64,000 bases of DNA from positions 13,568 to 77,567 of the forward strand of contig CAKTXR010000011.1 of assembly GCA_934631025.1 (NCBI GenBank), in the 5' to 3' direction. A program made the translations under genes and the position numbers. The notes beneath the pieces were generated by a model. That model made no database searches. It was given only the letters and a program-made list of their open reading frames with translations, and had not been told where the DNA came from. This stretch comes from an uncultured Clostridia bacterium. Its GTDB lineage: Bacteria; Bacillota; Clostridia; Christensenellales; Aristaeellaceae. This document shows positions 49,986 to 60,731 of this stretch, piece after piece (the stretch's first letter is position 1; the number at the start of each line of letters is the position of its first letter).

Positions 49986-51464
49986 ATGAATACCGAAAAG
50001 AAACCGCTCGCTTACTGCACGCCGGAGGAAGTCGGCGTTCCGTCCAGCGCCGTCGAGGCCTACGTCCGCGCCGTGGCCGGCCAGAAGGCCGCGCTGCATT
50101 CGCTGCTGATCCTGCGCCACAACAGGCTGATCTTCGAGGGCTACTGGAAGCCCATGGACGAAAGCTTCCGCCATCGGCTCTATTCCTGCTCGAAGAGCTT
50201 CGTCTCCTGCGCCGTGGGCATACTGATCGAGCGCGGTCAGCTCTCGCTCGACGATAAGGCGATCTCCTTCTTTCCGGACAAGGCGCCCGCGCAGCCGCAT
50301 CCGTGGCTGGCCGAAATGACCATCCGCGATCTGCTGCGGATGTCCACCTGCTATGAGACCGGCGCGAGCTACACGCCCGCCGATCCCGACTGGGAAGCCA
50401 CGTTCTTCACCGCCGAAATTTCGCACAAGGCCGGCATGGTGTTCTCCTACTGCACCACCGCCACCACCATGCTGTGCATGATCATAAAGCGCGTGAGCGG
50501 CCTGGAGTTCACGCAGGTGCTGCGCCCCGTGTTCGACGAAATCGGCATATCGGACGAGCTGTACTGCATCGAAACCCCCTGCGGCCACGAGTGGGGCGGC
50601 TCGGGCGTCATGGCCACCGCGCGCGAATTCATGAAGTTCGCCAATCTGTGCATGCACTATGGCGAATACGAGGGCAGACAGCTCCTGCCGCGCGATTACA
50701 TGAGGGAAGCCACGTCAAAGCAGATCGACAACAGCATCGATCACAACGGCGTGGACGAGGGCGCGGGCTACGGCTATCAGTTCTGGATGCTGCCCCGCGG
50801 CGGTTTCTCCTTCAACGGCATGGGCGGCCAGTTCGGCCTCTGCCTGCCGGACAAGGATCTGGCGATCGTCACCACCGGCTACGAGCAGCTCAACGAGCGC
50901 GGCCGCAACGAGATCTTCCGCGCGCTCTGGCGCGAGCTGTATCCCTTCCTTTCGGACGCGCCGCTTCCCGCCGATCCCGAGGCCGCCGCGCGCCTTCAGC
51001 CACTGGCCGACAGCCTCGAGCTGCTGCGCCCCGACGGCGCGCTCACATCGCCCACGGCCGCGCGCGTTTCGGGCAAGACCTACGTCATGGCCGAAAACCG
51101 CATGGGCATAAAGTGGCTGCGCTTCGACTTTGAAAACGGACGCGGCGTGATGAACTATGAAAACGCCACCGGCGTTCACGCGCTGCCCTTCGGCCTTGGC
51201 CGTCAGGAGGCCTGCCCCTTCCCGGAGACGCACTATAACGGAAAGCGCATCGGCACGCCGCTGGGACGCGGCTTCGACTGCCAGGTCTCCGCGGCCTGGG
51301 AGCTGGAGGACGAGCTGATGATCTACTGCCACGTCGTCGATATGCATCTGGCGCAGCTGCGCATCGCCGTGGCCTTCCATGGCAGCGCCGTCACGCTGCG
51401 CACGGCCAAGCACGCCGAGTTCTTCATGCAGGAGTACGCGGGCTTCGCGTCCGGCGAATACTGA
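49986..51464 (+). CDS. Serine hydrolase, beta-lactamase class C/esterase fold
   Basis: 492 residues. The S-x-x-K nucleophile motif is in YSCSKSFVSCAVG, and the tyrosine motif is FSYCTTATTML (Y-x-T rather than the usual Y-x-N). The protein has a C-terminal extension of about 150 beta-rich residues after the catalytic domain. No signal peptide, so it is probably an intracellular esterase or amidase rather than a penicillin-binding protein. GGGGAGG lies 14 nt before this ATG, a slightly long spacing, but no better in-frame start exists. Confidence 0.82.
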   Translation: MNTEKKPLAYCTPEEVGVPSSAVEAYVRAVAGQKAALHSLLILRHNRLIFEGYWKPMDESFRHRLYSCSKSFVSCAVGILIERGQLSLDDKAISFFPDKAPAQPHPWLAEMTIRDLLRMSTCYETGASYTPADPDWEATFFTAEISHKAGMVFSYCTTATTMLCMIIKRVSGLEFTQVLRPVFDEIGISDELYCIETPCGHEWGGSGVMATAREFMKFANLCMHYGEYEGRQLLPRDYMREATSKQIDNSIDHNGVDEGAGYGYQFWMLPRGGFSFNGMGGQFGLCLPDKDLAIVTTGYEQLNERGRNEIFRALWRELYPFLSDAPLPADPEAAARLQPLADSLELLRPDGALTSPTAARVSGKTYVMAENRMGIKWLRFDFENGRGVMNYENATGVHALPFGLGRQEACPFPETHYNGKRIGTPLGRGFDCQVSAAWELEDELMIYCHVVDMHLAQLRIAVAFHGSAVTLRTAKHAEFFMQEYAGFASGEY

Positions 51465-51648
51465 GCGGCGCAGGGCTGCTGAAGGGCCGCCAGATCGCCG
51501 GACGAAAAAAACGCGCGGCAATCTCGGCATTGTTCCGCCACGGCTCAAGCCGAAAAAACCTGATATGGAGGCCCCGTCGGGAGCCGCAGCCTTTTATCGC
51601 CATATGGCGGCAACGCGTCCGGCGCAGATCCCGCCGCATTTATAAAGC

Positions 51649-51690
51649 AAAAGCATCCCCGCTCCGTAACGAAACGAAGCGGGGATGTTC
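51649..51690 (-). terminator. Terminator of the dnaX-ybaB-recR operon
   Basis: AACATCCCCGCT pairs with AGCGGGGATGC on the minus strand, followed by TTTTGCTTT. Confidence 0.88.
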
Positions 51691-51706
51691 TTATGTCGTT
51701 GTCTGT

Positions 51707-52306
51707 TCACATCTCGCTGCGGCCGCTGAAGGCCTTGGAGAGCGTCACCTCGTCGGTGTATTCCAGATCCGCGCCCACAGGGATGCCGTGGGCGATGCGG
51801 GTCACGCGAATGCCCAGAGGCTTTATGAGCCGGGCGATATAGGCCGCGGTGGCTTCGCCCTCGACGTCCGGATTGGTGGCGAGGATGACCTCGGTAATGC
51901 TGCCGTCGGTCAGGCGGGAGAGCAGCTCGCGGATGCGGATGTCGTCCGGCCCGACGCCCTGCATGGGCGAAATCACGCCGTGCAGCACATGATACTGGCC
52001 GTTGTAATCACGCATGCGCTCCATGGCGGCCACGTCGCGGGGATCGCGCACCACGCACAGCTGGCCGTTCTTGCGCTCGTCGCTGGAGCAGATGGGGCAG
52101 GGATCCTCGTTGGTATAGTTGCCGCACACCGAACAGAAATGCACCTGCTTTTTGCCGTTGAATATGGCTACGGCCAGCTCGCGCACCTGATCTTCGGGAA
52201 GCCCGACAATGTAATAGGCCAGTCTCTGCGCGGTTTTCTGGCCGATGCCGGGCAGCTTGGAAAGCTGATTCACCATCCGCGCAATGGGCTCGATCATGCC
52301 GCTCAT
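51707..52306 (-). CDS. recR: Recombination mediator protein RecR
   Basis: 199 residues, full length. Helix-hairpin-helix start [23 protein letters not shown], the zinc finger [16 protein letters not shown], and the Toprim domain with [15 protein letters not shown] and [17 protein letters not shown]. RecR acts with RecO (and RecF) in RecA loading at gaps. Placed after ybaB in the conserved dnaX-ybaB-recR order. Confidence 0.98.
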   Translation of the reverse strand: MSGMIEPIARMVNQLSKLPGIGQKTAQRLAYYIVGLPEDQVRELAVAIFNGKKQVHFCSVCGNYTNEDPCPICSSDERKNGQLCVVRDPRDVAAMERMRDYNGQYHVLHGVISPMQGVGPDDIRIRELLSRLTDGSITEVILATNPDVEGEATAAYIARLIKPLGIRVTRIAHGIPVGADLEYTDEVTLSKAFSGRSEM

Positions 52307-52310
52307 AATT

Positions 52311-52655
52311 TTAGAACAGGCCGCCCAGATTCATGCCGCCGGTCAGCTTGCCCATCTCTCGCTCGGAGGTCTCCGTCGCGGTGCGCAGCGCCTCGTTGAC
52401 CGCCGCCATGACGGTGTCCTGAAGCATCTCCACATCGTCGGGATCAACGGCCTCGGGCTTGATGGTCAGCGCCACCAGCTCCTTCTTGCCGTTGACCTTG
52501 GCCGTCACCACGCCGCCGCCGGCCGTGGCCTCGTATTCGCGCTCCTCCAGTTCCTCCTGCATCTTGGTCATCTGCTGCTGGAGCTTCTGCGCCTGGCGCG
52601 CCAGCTGCTGCATATTGCCGCCCATGCCCATTCCGGGAAATCCGCCTCTTGCCAT
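52311..52655 (-). CDS. ybaB: YbaB/EbfC family nucleoid-associated protein
   Basis: 114 residues with a glycine- and methionine-rich start ([14 protein letters not shown]), the amphipathic helix [23 protein letters not shown] and the [30 protein letters not shown] strand region. DNA-binding dimer, function still poorly defined. Four bases before recR, so translationally linked. Confidence 0.96.
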   Translation of the reverse strand: MARGGFPGMGMGGNMQQLARQAQKLQQQMTKMQEELEEREYEATAGGGVVTAKVNGKKELVALTIKPEAVDPDDVEMLQDTVMAAVNEALRTATETSEREMGKLTGGMNLGGLF

Positions 52656-52679
52656 GTTTTTTCTCCTCCAATTAAATAA

Positions 52680-54293
<1,614 letters not shown>

Positions 54294-54333
54294 GAGCGTC
54301 TCCCCCTCTCCGTTTTCCGTCTGCAACTTTCAT

Positions 54334-54363
54334 ATTATATCACAGCCGGCAGCCGTTTGTCCA
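54334..54363 (-). promoter_or_regulatory. Promoter of dnaX
   Basis: Minus strand: TGGACA (54358-54363), 18-bp spacer, TATAAT (54334-54339) with extended TGA. Confidence 0.7.
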
Positions 54364-54380
54364 CGCTGTTCATGCTAAAT

Positions 54381-54950
54381 TCAAAGCGCGCTCAGGCAGT
54401 CGGCCACGACGCGGGCCAGCGCGCGATAGCCCTCCTCGGTAAAGTGCGTGCCGTCCTGCGCGTGCCAGTCGGCGGACATATCCCGCGAGACAGTATACAG
54501 ATCGTCGATCAGCACGCCCTCCTCGGCCATAACCGCGCGGGCGGCGGCGTTATAGCGCTCGATTTCGGCGTTCCTGCGGTAAAAGAGCGGATTCATGCGC
54601 TCCTCGATGACGAACGTGGTCAGCGCAAAGACAATCTTCGCGTTCGGGAACACCTTCTTCAGCCGCCGCGCGATGCGCCGCAGCGTCTCGGCGTATTCCG
54701 GCACGGGCGTCTGCGCGTCCTCGCCCAGCACATGGAGCGCGTCCCACAGGCCGTTGTTCCAGTGAACCACGTCGATCGACGTAGGGTCGCAGTCGTGTCC
54801 GGCCCACTCGTGCAGATAGCGCAGCGTATAGCCCACGAAACGGGCGTTGTCGTCCGACCAGTAAAGCTGCGCCGTATCCGCCATAAGCTCGCGCACATAC
54901 TGGTCGTAGCCGATGCGAATGGAATCGCCGATCAGAAATATCCTCTTCAT
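54381..54950 (-). CDS. SGNH/GDSL-family hydrolase
   Basis: 189 residues from ATG 54950. Block I IFLIGDSIRIGY contains the nucleophile Ser, block III-like VVHWNNGLWDAL the Asn, and block V ADWHAQDGTHFTEEGY the Asp-His pair. The family contains esterases and carbohydrate deacetylases. AGGAGGG lies 11 nt upstream. No signal peptide. The substrate is unknown. Confidence 0.85.
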   Translation of the reverse strand: MKRIFLIGDSIRIGYDQYVRELMADTAQLYWSDDNARFVGYTLRYLHEWAGHDCDPTSIDVVHWNNGLWDALHVLGEDAQTPVPEYAETLRRIARRLKKVFPNAKIVFALTTFVIEERMNPLFYRRNAEIERYNAAARAVMAEEGVLIDDLYTVSRDMSADWHAQDGTHFTEEGYRALARVVADCLSAL

Positions 54951-55083
54951 GATGAATGAATCCCTCCTCACAGTCTGCCCCGCAATCCGAAGAAAAGTAT
55001 AGCATACGCGCGCCGGATTGTAAATACGGGGATAAAAAAGCGTGCATTGAGCGCATTTCTTAATGAAAATTGGTCATTCACGA

Positions 55084-55112
55084 TTGACGAACCGCGATAA
55101 AAGGTCTAAAAT
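55084..55112 (+). promoter_or_regulatory. Promoter of the 2-oxoacid dehydrogenase operon
   Basis: TTGACG (55084-55089), 17 bp, TAAAAT (55107-55112), 40 bp before the E2 start. Confidence 0.75.
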
Positions 55113-55151
55113 ACAATAAGGTGAAATTGTTTATCGACAGGAGGATGCAAT

Positions 55152-56540
55152 ATGGCGACACCGGTCATTATGCCCCGTCAGGGTCAGTCGGTTGAAAGTT
55201 GTATCATTACCAAATGGAACAAGCAGGTCGGCGACAGCGTTGCGGTCGGCGATATTCTGTTCTCCTATGAAACGGACAAGGCCGCTTTCGATGAGGAAGC
55301 CAAGGAAGCCGGCACCGTGCTGGCGATCTTCTTTGGCGAGGGCGACGACGTGCCCTGCCTGACCAACGTGATGGTCATCGGCAACAGCGGCGAATCCTTC
55401 GCCGAGTTTGATCCGAGCGGCGCTTCCGCCGCCCCCGCCGAGGCTGCGCCCGCCGCCGAAGCCGCACCCGCTGCGGCCGAAGCCGCCGAGACCGCCGAGG
55501 AAATCGCTCAGCCCGCCGTGGTCGTGGGCGATATGCACATCTCCCCCCGTGCCCGCGCGCTGGCCGAGAAGAGCGGCGCCGATCTTTCGAAGGTCGTGCC
55601 CACCGGCCCCGACGGCCGCGTCATCGCCCGCGACGTGCAGAAGCTGATCGACAGCGGTCTCATCGTCACCGCCGCGGCCCGCGCCGGCTATCAGGGCGGC
55701 GTTGAGGGCACCGGTCTGGGCGGCCGCGTCTCCCTGCGCGATCTGGAAAAGAAGAGCGAAGCCGCGCCGGCTCCCGCCGCTGTGCCTGCCGCCGCTCCCG
55801 CCCCCGCCGTGGAGCTGGGCGCGCCCGTGGACGACAGCTACACCGAGCCGATGAGCAATATGCGCAAGGTCATTGCCAAGGCGATGATGACCTCGCTGTC
55901 CTCCATGGCGCAGCTGACCCACAACATCAGCTACGACGCCACCGAGGTTCAGGCCGCGCGCAAGCTGTTCAAGGAAAAGGGCGAGAAGTTCGGCATGGAG
56001 AAGATCTCCATCAACGACATCATCATGTACGTCGTCGCCCGCACGCTGGCGATGCCCGAGCACAAGGCGCTCAACGCCAACCTGATCGACGACGGCAAGA
56101 CCATGAAGTACTTTAAGGGCGTGCATCTGGGCATGGCGGTCGACACCGAGCGCGGCCTGATGGTGCCCACCATCTTCAACGCCGACAAGATGACCTTAAA
56201 GCAGCTCTCCGCCACCGCGAAGAAGCTGGCCAAGGAGTGCAAGGAAGGCAAGATCAGCCCCGACTATCTGCGCGGCGCATCCTTCACCGTCTCCAACATC
56301 GGCTCTCTGGGCATCGAGTCCTTCACGCCCGTCGTCAACCCGCCGCAGACCGGCATTCTGGGCGTGTGCGCCATCACGAACGGCGTGCGCGTCGAGGGCG
56401 GCGAGATCAAGGTCTATCCCAAGATGAACCTGTCCCTGTCCTATGACCACCGCGCCATGGACGGCACGCCGGCCTCGAAGTTCCTGGTCGACCTCAAGAA
56501 CAACCTGGAAGCCTTCACGCTGATGCTGGCCCAGGGCTAA
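55152..56540 (+). CDS. 2-oxoacid dehydrogenase complex E2 (dihydrolipoyl acyltransferase)
   Basis: 462 residues. One N-terminal lipoyl domain (TPVIMPRQGQSVESC) with lipoyl Lys43 in YETDKAAFDE, an Ala/Pro/Glu-rich hinge (about 95-125), a peripheral subunit-binding domain near 131-165 (ISPRARALAEKSGADLSKV), a second hinge, and the catalytic domain ending in LSYDHRAMDGTPA with the HxxxD active-site motif. AGGAGG precedes the start. First gene of an E2-E3-E1 operon; the acyl substrate (acetyl, acetoin-derived or branched-chain) cannot be settled from sequence alone. Confidence 0.93.
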   Translation: MATPVIMPRQGQSVESCIITKWNKQVGDSVAVGDILFSYETDKAAFDEEAKEAGTVLAIFFGEGDDVPCLTNVMVIGNSGESFAEFDPSGASAAPAEAAPAAEAAPAAAEAAETAEEIAQPAVVVGDMHISPRARALAEKSGADLSKVVPTGPDGRVIARDVQKLIDSGLIVTAAARAGYQGGVEGTGLGGRVSLRDLEKKSEAAPAPAAVPAAAPAPAVELGAPVDDSYTEPMSNMRKVIAKAMMTSLSSMAQLTHNISYDATEVQAARKLFKEKGEKFGMEKISINDIIMYVVARTLAMPEHKALNANLIDDGKTMKYFKGVHLGMAVDTERGLMVPTIFNADKMTLKQLSATAKKLAKECKEGKISPDYLRGASFTVSNIGSLGIESFTPVVNPPQTGILGVCAITNGVRVEGGEIKVYPKMNLSLSYDHRAMDGTPASKFLVDLKNNLEAFTLMLAQG

Positions 56541-56555
56541 GCTTTACTCTCTTTC

Positions 56556-56590
56556 GGCGGAAAACGGGACGTTCTTTCCCGCTTTCCGCC
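56556..56590 (+). other. Hairpin between E2 and E3 genes
   Basis: GGCGGAAAACGGGA and TTCCCGCTTTCCGCC form a long stem with one mismatch and a short loop, but no T-run follows. It may protect an mRNA end, mark a processing site, or weakly attenuate transcription into lpd. Confidence 0.6.
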
Positions 56591-56647
56591 GTCTGACTGC
56601 CCGTCAGAAACGTTCTTATAACGCTTATTGAAAGAAGGAACCTGCCA

Positions 56648-58015
56648 ATGTTTGATCTGATCGTCATCGGCGGCGGCCCGGCCGGCTATCTGGCCGCCGA
56701 GCGCGCGGGCCATGCGGGCCTCAAGGTCGTCCTGTTTGAGAAAAACTCGCTGGGCGGCGTCTGCCTGAACGAAGGCTGCATTCCCTCCAAGGCGCTGCTC
56801 AACTCCGCCAAGCTCTATGAGCATGCGCTCCATTCCGAAAAGTACGGCGTGACCGTCGAGGGCGCGAAGCTCGACCAGAAGGCCGTCGTCGCGCGCCGCG
56901 GCAAGGTCGTCAAGACGCTGGTCTCCGGCGTGGGCGCGAAGATGAAGGGCGCGGGCGTGACCGTCGTCAAGGAAAACGCCATCATCAAGGGCCGCGTGGA
57001 AGGCGGCTTCTGCGTGACCGCCGGCGGCAAGGACTACGAGGGCGCGAAGATGATTATCTGCTCCGGCTCCTCCGCGGTCGTTCCGCCCATCCCCGGCGTG
57101 CGCGAGAACATCGGCGGCTTCGTCGTCACCAACCGCGAGGTGCTCGAGCTGCCCGAGGTGCCGAAGAACTTCGTCGTCATCGGCGGCGGCGTGATCGGTC
57201 TGGAAATGGTCGCCTATTACGCCACCGCGGGCGCGAAGGTCACCGTGGTCGAGATGCTCGATCACATCGCCGGCCCGACCGACCGCGAAATCAGCACGCT
57301 GCTCCAGAAGGAGCTGGAAAAGAAGGGCGTCACCTTCCTGCTGAGCCACAAGTGCCTGGCCGTCGAAGAGGGCAAGGTCATCGCCGAAGCGCCCGACGGC
57401 AAGAAGGTCGAAATCCCTGCCGACAAGGTGCTGCTCTCCATCGGCCGCCGCGCCAACATTCAGGGCATCGGCCTTGAGAACATCGGCGTCGAGACCAACC
57501 GCGCCGGCATCATCGTGGACGCGCAGGGGCGCACCAACATCGACGGCGTGTTCGCCGCGGGCGACTGCAACGGCCACGTCATGCTGGCCCATACCGCCTA
57601 CCGCGAGGCCGAGGTATGCGTCAACACCATCCTGGGCAAGAAGGACGTCATGCGCTATCACGCCAACCCGTCCGTCATCTACACCCAGCCTGAAATCGCC
57701 GCCTGCGGCCTGACCGAAGAGGAAGCCAAGGCTCAGGGCGTCGATTACGAGGTCAAGAAGCTGTCCATGCGCTATTCCGGCCGCTTTGTGGCCGAGAACG
57801 AGGGCGGCGACGGCCTGTGCAAGATCCTGGTGGACAAGAAGCACCGCAACATCATCGGCGTTCACATGATCGGCAATTACAGCTCCGAGATCATCTGGGG
57901 CGCGGCCGAAATGATTGAGCTGGAGCTGCGCGTCAAGGACGCGAAGGAAATCATCTTCCCGCATCCCACTGTGAGCGAAATCATCCGCGAGACGCTGTGG
58001 GAGTTTAACGACTGA
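56648..58015 (+). CDS. lpdA: Dihydrolipoyl dehydrogenase (E3)
   Basis: 455 residues. FAD-binding GGGPAGYLAAERA, redox-active disulfide Cys39/Cys44 in GGVCLNEGCIPSKALL, NAD-binding GGGVIGLEMVAYYATAGAKVTVVE and the C-terminal HPTVSEIIRE with the catalytic His-Glu pair. Re-oxidises dihydrolipoyl-E2 with NAD. Second gene of the operon, preceded by AGAAAGGAACC. Confidence 0.96.
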   Translation: MFDLIVIGGGPAGYLAAERAGHAGLKVVLFEKNSLGGVCLNEGCIPSKALLNSAKLYEHALHSEKYGVTVEGAKLDQKAVVARRGKVVKTLVSGVGAKMKGAGVTVVKENAIIKGRVEGGFCVTAGGKDYEGAKMIICSGSSAVVPPIPGVRENIGGFVVTNREVLELPEVPKNFVVIGGGVIGLEMVAYYATAGAKVTVVEMLDHIAGPTDREISTLLQKELEKKGVTFLLSHKCLAVEEGKVIAEAPDGKKVEIPADKVLLSIGRRANIQGIGLENIGVETNRAGIIVDAQGRTNIDGVFAAGDCNGHVMLAHTAYREAEVCVNTILGKKDVMRYHANPSVIYTQPEIAACGLTEEEAKAQGVDYEVKKLSMRYSGRFVAENEGGDGLCKILVDKKHRNIIGVHMIGNYSSEIIWGAAEMIELELRVKDAKEIIFPHPTVSEIIRETLWEFND

Positions 58016-58102
58016 TTGGCAAACGCGGCGCGGGGCGGCGCCTGAAGCCGCTCCGCGTCCGGCTGATATTGACAAGGATAAAGGAAAAGGAGTGACCTTC
58101 CC

Positions 58103-60571
58103 ATGCCCAAGTCCCTTTACATCGATCCGGAAGTCGTCCGCCAGCCCGGTAAAATTACCTTTGAGGACATCCCCGTAAACGTCTATCAGAAGACGGTCAA
58201 GGACGAGGTCGGCAACTTCACGAAGGAGCAGCTGGTCAACATCTATCGCGACATGCTGACTCTGCGCGAGTTCGAGACCATGATCAACCTCATCAAGACC
58301 ACCGGCGAATATGAGGGCGTGGCCTACAATCATCCCGGCCCCGCTCACCTGTCCATGGGTCAGGAAGCCGCGGCCGTCGGCCAGGCGTTCCATCTGACCG
58401 CCGACGACTTCATCTTCGGCTCCCACCGCGGCCATTCCGACATTCTGGCCAAGGGCCTGTCGGCCATTGAAAAGCTGTCCGACGACGAGCTGATGGACAT
58501 CATGAAGAACTTCCTGGACGGCAAGACGCTCTCCGTCGTCGAGAAGCAGCCCCATGACACCATCAAGGATCTGGCCATCGATTTCCTGCTCTACGGCGCG
58601 ATGGCGGAGATCTTCGCCCGCGAGACCGGCTTCAACCGCGGCCTGGGCGGCTCCATGCACACATTCTTCACCCCCTTCGGCATCTATCCCAACAACGCCA
58701 TCGTCGGCGGCAGCGGCACCATCGCCATGGGCGCAGCGCTGTATAAGAGAGTCAACCGCAAGAAGGGCATCGTCATCGCCAACATCGGCGACGGCGCGCT
58801 CGGCCGCGGCCCCGTCCTCGAGGCGCTCAACATGGCCGGTATGGGCCAGCTGAACACCCTCTGGGAGGACGACATGAAGGGCGGACTGCCGGTGCTCTTC
58901 AACATCGTCAACAACCAGTACGCCATGGGCGGCCAGACCGTCGGCGAGACCATGGGCTACGACGCCCCCGCGCGCATGGGCGCCGGCTTCAATCCGAACC
59001 AGATGCACGCCGAGCGCGTGGACGGCTACAATCCGCTGGCCGTCATCGAGGCCTATGGCCGCAAGAAAGAGCTGCTGCTCAAAGGCGAAGGCCCCGTGCT
59101 CCTCGACGTGCTGACCTACCGCTACGCCGGCCACAGCCCGTCCGACGCTTCCTCCTACCGCACCAAGGAAGAAATGGCGGCCTGGGAAGCCATCGATCCC
59201 ATCAACACCTATCGCGCCCAGCTGATCGAAGCCGGCGTGGCCACCGCCGAGGAATGCGACGCCATCAAGGCGCACGTCAAGGCGACCAACCTGCGCAACT
59301 TCAAGCTGGCCATCGACGACAGCGTGTCCCCGCGCATGAATCTCGACAAGAACCCCGACGAGATCGCGGATCTGATGTTCTCCAACGGCCATGTCGAGGC
59401 GTTCTCCGACGCGAAGCCGGACGTGCTCATGCCCCTCGAAGAGAACCCGCGCGTTCAGGCCATTGCCAAGAAGGAGCGCTGGGGCTTCGACGCCAACGGC
59501 AAGCCCGTCTCCAAGAACAAGGTCTATCAGCTGCGCGACGGCCTGTTCGAGGCCATTGCCGACCGCTTCTATAAGGATCCCACCATGGTCGCCTATGGTG
59601 AGGAGAACCGCGACTGGGGCGGCGCGTTCGCCGTCTATCGCGGCCTGACCGAGGCTCTGCCCTATCATCGCCTGTTCAACGCCCCCATCAGCGAATCCGC
59701 CATCGTCGGCAGCGCCGTCGGCTATGCCATGGCAGGCGGCCGCGCGCTGGTCGAGCTGATGTACTGCGACTTCCTGGGCTGCGCCGGCGACGAGGTGTTC
59801 AACCAGATGGCCAAGTGGCAGGCCATGTCCGCCGACATCATCAAGATGCCCGTCGTGCTGCGCGTGTCCGTCGGCTCCAAGTATGGCGCGCAGCATTCTC
59901 AGGACTGGACGGCGCTGGTCGCCCACATCCCGGGCCTGAAGGCCGCCTTCCCGACCACCCCCTACGATGCGAAGGGTATGCTGGCCGCCGCTCTGGCGGG
60001 CACCGATCCGGTCATCTTCTTCGAGTCCCAGCGCATTTACGACGTCGGCGAGCAGTTCCATGAGGGCGGCGTGCCGGCCGAGTACTACGAGATCCCCTTC
60101 GGCAAGGCCGACGTCAAGCGCGCCGGCAAGGACATCACCATCCTGACCTTCGGCGCCGTGATGTACCGCGCCCTGAAGGCCGCCGACGAGCTGAAGGAAA
60201 AGTACGGTATGGAGGCCGAGGTCATCGACGCGCGCTCCCTGGTGCCGTTCGACTATGACACCGTGCTCGAGTCCGTCAAAAAGACCGGCCGTCTGGTCAT
60301 CGTGACCGACGCGTGCGAGCGCGGCTCCTTCGCCAGCGAAGTGGCGCGCCAGATCACCGAGATGGCGTTCGACTATCTCGACGCCGCGCCCACCGTGGTC
60401 GCCTCCCGCAACTGGATCACCCCCGCTCACGAGCTGGAGGAGTCCTTCTTCCCGCAGCCCAGCTGGATCCTCGACGCGATCGACGCGAAGATCGTCCCGC
60501 TCAAGGGCCATGTGCGCACCACCAATCAGGCGCTCAACGAGAAGCTGCGCAACGAGCGCCGCGGCGTGTAA
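58103..60571 (+). CDS. 2-oxoacid dehydrogenase E1, fused alpha and beta subunits
   Basis: 822 residues. The N-terminal part (about 40-400) is an E1-alpha domain with the thiamine diphosphate motif GDGALGRGPVLEA...NNQYAMGG and the conserved GSRxxHS-like loop GSHRGHSDI. The C-terminal part (about 490-820) is an E1-beta domain: VAYGEENRDWGGAF, NAPISESAIVGSAVGYAMAG, LMYCDFLGCAGDEV and FGKADVKRAGKDITILTFG. Separate alpha and beta genes are the rule for this type, so the fusion is notable. Likely oxidative decarboxylation of pyruvate or a related 2-oxoacid. Last gene, followed by a strong terminator. Confidence 0.92.
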   Translation: MPKSLYIDPEVVRQPGKITFEDIPVNVYQKTVKDEVGNFTKEQLVNIYRDMLTLREFETMINLIKTTGEYEGVAYNHPGPAHLSMGQEAAAVGQAFHLTADDFIFGSHRGHSDILAKGLSAIEKLSDDELMDIMKNFLDGKTLSVVEKQPHDTIKDLAIDFLLYGAMAEIFARETGFNRGLGGSMHTFFTPFGIYPNNAIVGGSGTIAMGAALYKRVNRKKGIVIANIGDGALGRGPVLEALNMAGMGQLNTLWEDDMKGGLPVLFNIVNNQYAMGGQTVGETMGYDAPARMGAGFNPNQMHAERVDGYNPLAVIEAYGRKKELLLKGEGPVLLDVLTYRYAGHSPSDASSYRTKEEMAAWEAIDPINTYRAQLIEAGVATAEECDAIKAHVKATNLRNFKLAIDDSVSPRMNLDKNPDEIADLMFSNGHVEAFSDAKPDVLMPLEENPRVQAIAKKERWGFDANGKPVSKNKVYQLRDGLFEAIADRFYKDPTMVAYGEENRDWGGAFAVYRGLTEALPYHRLFNAPISESAIVGSAVGYAMAGGRALVELMYCDFLGCAGDEVFNQMAKWQAMSADIIKMPVVLRVSVGSKYGAQHSQDWTALVAHIPGLKAAFPTTPYDAKGMLAAALAGTDPVIFFESQRIYDVGEQFHEGGVPAEYYEIPFGKADVKRAGKDITILTFGAVMYRALKAADELKEKYGMEAEVIDARSLVPFDYDTVLESVKKTGRLVIVTDACERGSFASEVARQITEMAFDYLDAAPTVVASRNWITPAHELEESFFPQPSWILDAIDAKIVPLKGHVRTTNQALNEKLRNERRGV

Positions 60572-60591
60572 TTCTCTCCATCGCATGACAT

Positions 60592-60636
60592 AAAAAACGC
60601 CGTCCTCCGCATCATCGCGGGGGACGGCGTTTTTTG
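60592..60636 (+). terminator. Terminator of the 2-oxoacid dehydrogenase operon
   Basis: AACGCCGTCCTCCGC pairs with GCGGGGGACGGCGTT (one wobble) and is followed by TTTTT. Confidence 0.92.
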
Positions 60637-60674
60637 CACGCGGCGTTCAGACGGCCGCATCGCTCTTTTCAGGA

Positions 60675-60727
60675 TGCAAAACCGCCGCCTTTTTCGCAAA
60701 ATCAGCGCGAAAGGCGGCGGCTTTTTC
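60675..60727 (-). terminator. Terminator of the GNAT gene
   Basis: A long stem, on the minus strand AGCCGCCGCCTTTCGCG with CGCGAAAAAGGCGGCGGT, followed by TTTT. Confidence 0.75.
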
Positions 60728-60731
60728 ATCT

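Noticed and set aside
56537..60586. A 1349-residue open frame on the minus strand
   Set aside because: It lies entirely antisense to lpdA and the fused E1, which have clear motifs and ribosome sites; its composition (His-, Arg- and Gly-rich) is typical of shadow frames in high-GC DNA.
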